The notes under the pieces were generated by a model. It was not told where the DNA came from. It saw only the letters and a program-made list of their open reading frames with translations, and searched no databases. From assembly GCA_013397845.1 (NCBI GenBank), contig VZTG01004593.1:134044-198043 (forward strand): a stretch of DNA of 64,000 bases, given 5' to 3'. The position numbers and the translations under genes were made by a program. Below, one piece after another: positions 60,921-64,000 of the stretch (position 1 is its first letter; each line of letters starts with the position of its first letter). This stretch comes from Melanocharis versteri (lineage: Eukaryota; Chordata; Aves; Passeriformes; Melanocharitidae).

Positions 60921-63900
60921 TATATATTTACATTTTTATAATTAATCTTTCTTACAGTGGTTTGGGTCACATTTCTAAGAGCATTGAAAAACAGAGGACT
61001 GTAATTTTGTAACTGGAAATTTTCAGTAGTGGCGAACCAGTAAAAGGATGACCATCACTGAACGTCAGTTAACATCAAAGCCAGTGGACCATGAGATATC
61101 ATCCCTTAGCTGCCTTGCTGCATGGCTATGAGTTAGTCACTTCAGTAGCCACCTCAGCCCATCTGGCTGCTACTGCGGGCAGCACACACACCATAGAATT
61201 ATTCAGGGGTTCGTATATGGCAGTCCCTTTCATATGAGCAGAATATACATTAATGAAACTCAGCAGGAAAGTTGAAAGCTAAATGCTGTGGGGCTCTTTC
61301 TCATCCAGCCTCATCTTTTTCCAACTGTGAAAAGCTACCAGAAAAGACCTGTTTCCACTGATGCTTTGTATACTGGTAGCAACAGGAAAAAGTTAAGATG
61401 AGAAAAAAGATGGCCTAGAGCTCCTCTAATAAAAACATAAGATTTTCCATCATGAAACTTACTCATCTAGCAATTTACTCATCAACCTACGCAAAGCTTA
61501 TAATAGACCATGTTTTCACCCTCAAACCAGAAAAACCATAAGAACTTTTAGAATCATTCCATTTTTCTCCTTGAAGGCTGAGGTTGGGGTAGATTGGTTA
61601 GCAGTACCTAGCTAAGTCAAACCTAAAAAATGTACCTATTTTACCAGATGTAGAAGCAAATTAAATTCTATCTAGGAGCATAAACTCACATTGCACTATC
61701 TGAATGTTGAATGAATGATGGCTTTGCCTTTCCAGCCATCAAGAAGTGGTTGAATATAGCTGGCCAGCTAACTTCAACTTATTGCTGAACTAAACTCAAC
61801 TTTTCTTCTAGTCTAGACACAGCCCTAGATATCAATCTGTTCCATTAAAAGAAGATATGAGACAAAAGACAAATAGGAATCAGCGATGAGGAAGAAAAAT
61901 GAGGTCAAGAAGTAGAAAGACAGAACCAAGCAGGACACACACACAAACACTCACAACATTTAACAAGGCCACAGTGATCTTTACACTGGCTTTCTGTATA
62001 ATTATTCCCAACCTAAAATATTCTAACAAGTATCAAATAAAAAAAGATGGGATGGCTCTGCAACTGTCAGATAAAGCACACGTCCCAATTCTTTTCAAGC
62101 AATTTGCTGTGCACTAATGAACTGGTGACAGTGCACAGAACTCTTTCAAGTAGCTTGAATTGACTTAATTTGTACACTACCATGAATTGTCATGAGAGTA
62201 ATACAGTACATACAATTAACACATGGTATCTTCTACTTATCAGTTGTAGAAATTAGACTGATTCATAGTTTTGGGTACAGATAATGAGGCATTTTCATTG
62301 TGTGGTAATTTTACATAAATAATAATTTGCTCCTACAATTATGGAAAGAGGAGGGAATGAGAGAAATAAGCAACTGTAGTGGTTTGACCATCTAGCAAGG
62401 ACAATTCTCCCTTCCCAAAAGTCGGAAAATTTGTTTAAAAACAATTTTGGAGGCCTTCTCTCAGTATTGAGATGTTGTTCCTGTGGTAAGCTAAAGTTCC
62501 TTTTATTAAGTTTTCTCACACTTATCTTGTTTGGTTTCAGCTTAAAGTCTTCTGACACGGTATCTGAAAGACTACTCCTCTTTGAAGAGAGGAATTCAGA
62601 GCAAGTTTCCTCCTGCTCTTGAATTGTTTGAAGTCAAGTGTTGTTACTGGGATGAATCAAATATATAATTAAAGACCAAGTTTAAGTTTTGGCTGTTTTC
62701 TTTGGAATAAGAGCTAGAACTGTGAGTGTAATTGATTTTTTTGCTTCAGTGGCCAAACTGAAATGAAACTATTTTCTTCATGTGATCTGAAAGCTAAAAT
62801 TTGAGAGCTTAAAAAAAATACCAAAACAAAATGAACAAACAAATCCACAACATTTTATTCTGAGACACTTAAGTTTACTTCTTTTTTTAATAAATGAAAA
62901 TAAATTTCTGGATTCATACGGCTATGTCAGAGCAGAGTAAGGAAAGAAGAATTCTCAGCTATGGCAATCATCTGATAGAGCTTGCTAGAAGTAAGGAAAA
63001 ATTCTTCTTCCAGGCAGGAATTGTACTAATGGGATTCTGAACACTTGCTAGCGATGAGAAAAATGGAGATGGTGTCAAAGCTTTTTGCTTGCGCATTTTT
63101 TTTTAATCATCCCAAATTGTTTGGAGGGGGTTCTGTTTTGGGTCTGGGGTTTTTTGTTTGTTTTTTTGGGACATTTTTTGTTTAATAAGGGAAAGATTAA
63201 ACTCAGAAGCTTTTTATTGAGAATCAGATAAAGCACTCATTTTTATAATTTGGTATTTAAAGTCCAACAGGATTCATCTCTTTCTTGGATTACTAAAGGG
63301 AGAGGTGATGCTTGGATAAATAGACCATAGAGATCTTGGGGAAAAGGTCTGAACTAAACAAATAATAGGCATCCTACCTCCCTCATAACCTAACAATTCC
63401 TTATCAAGAATTGGCAATATAATAGTAGCCATTTCAAAGGTATAGATTTAACATTATGAATTTCAAAAAAGAAGCTTAGGTCCATATTAGACATTACAAA
63501 GGATTCTTATATGTTCAATCACAACCCTCCTTCAGTCCAAATTCATAAGGAGCCTGAAGTCTTTTGGAGAAACAATTCAAAATCTTTGCTTCTGAAAATG
63601 TTTTACCTTTTAAAAAGTGAAAAAACAAATATTACTAAGAATATTGATTGCATATGATTTTCATAAACACTTATTAGTTGCGAAGCAGGTCTGTTCCCAT
63701 TTTGTAGATGGAAAACGTATAAAGGAAAAGGACATAACTGGCCCAGAAGACTGTAGGAAATCAGCGGCAAATGCACTGTTAAAACTTTGGGATCTCAGCT
63801 CCCATTTCATAGGTTTATTTTTCCTTATCTGAAAAATAATTAGGGAGCGGAGTACAATATGGTAAGCTGTATATATATTTCTCTGCATGTGTATGTGCAT

Positions 63901-64000
63901 GCATGCTTGTGCATATATGGTAATTGCTCTCATGTAATGTGGTATTTCAAGTTTCAGCTGGGACTACTTTTTTTTCCCCTTCCTATGACAAACAAGTTTC
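60921..64000. other. Upstream flanking sequence, no gene recognised
   Basis: This is AT-rich DNA upstream of STOX2. It contains a possible LTR fragment near 62375 and T/A-rich low-complexity stretches around 63095-63185. No exon, RNA gene or clear repeat was otherwise identified. The longest open frames (about 70-90 codons) show no recognisable domain. Confidence 0.7.
62375..62425 (+). mobile_element. Possible avian LTR 5'-end fragment
   Basis: TGTAGTGGTTTGACCATCTA resembles the first bases of a frequent avian ERV LTR (TGTAGTGGTTTGACC...). Only about 15-17 bases match with confidence; the following sequence diverges, so this may be chance. Confidence 0.25.

Overview
This window is vertebrate nuclear DNA, almost certainly from a bird and probably a songbird. 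It has split genes with GT-AG introns, long AT-rich introns, two compact CpG islands and avian retroposons. The retroposons are CR1 LINE ends and one tRNA-Ile-headed SINE with a CR1 tail, a structure described in zebra finch as TguSINE1. It contains no prokaryotic genes, CRISPR array or complete mobile element.

Only one protein-coding gene can be supported: STOX2 (storkhead-box 2), read on the minus strand. The window holds the 5' half of its coding sequence. Exon 1 (59485-59650) encodes the MKKTRSTTLRR amino terminus. Exon 2 (8003-8155) encodes the first half of the winged-helix (storkhead) domain. The start of the very large exon 3 (1049 down to 1) runs off the left edge. All three junctions are phase 1 with canonical splice sites, and together they encode residues 1 to about 456. 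Intron 1 is about 51.3 kb and intron 2 about 6.95 kb. The canonical promoter/5' UTR CpG island lies at about 59480-60920 and is interrupted by a 466-base run of N.

The most interesting unexplained structure is inside intron 1. A 134-nt minus-strand exon (14505-14638) has a strong polypyrimidine tract and AG, a consensus CAG|GTAAGT donor, and an in-frame ATG. Its reading frame (MEPDHRGS, or 16 residues longer from an upstream ATG) joins exon 2 in exactly the right phase. About 12 kb upstream, a second isolated CpG island (about 26170-26790) carries a GTAAGT donor on the same strand and a perfect RFX X-box. I infer an alternative STOX2 promoter with a non-coding first exon, spliced to an alternative start-codon exon. 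The resulting isoform would keep the winged helix and replace the basic/serine-rich amino terminus.

The rest is intronic or upstream sequence with CR1 and LTR-like fragments, a (CA)12 and a (CCCAT)9 repeat, small tandem duplications and poly-A tracts. One or two motif-dense blocks near 56.3 and 57.05 kb are candidates for conserved enhancers. Most open reading frames elsewhere are chance frames in intron DNA.
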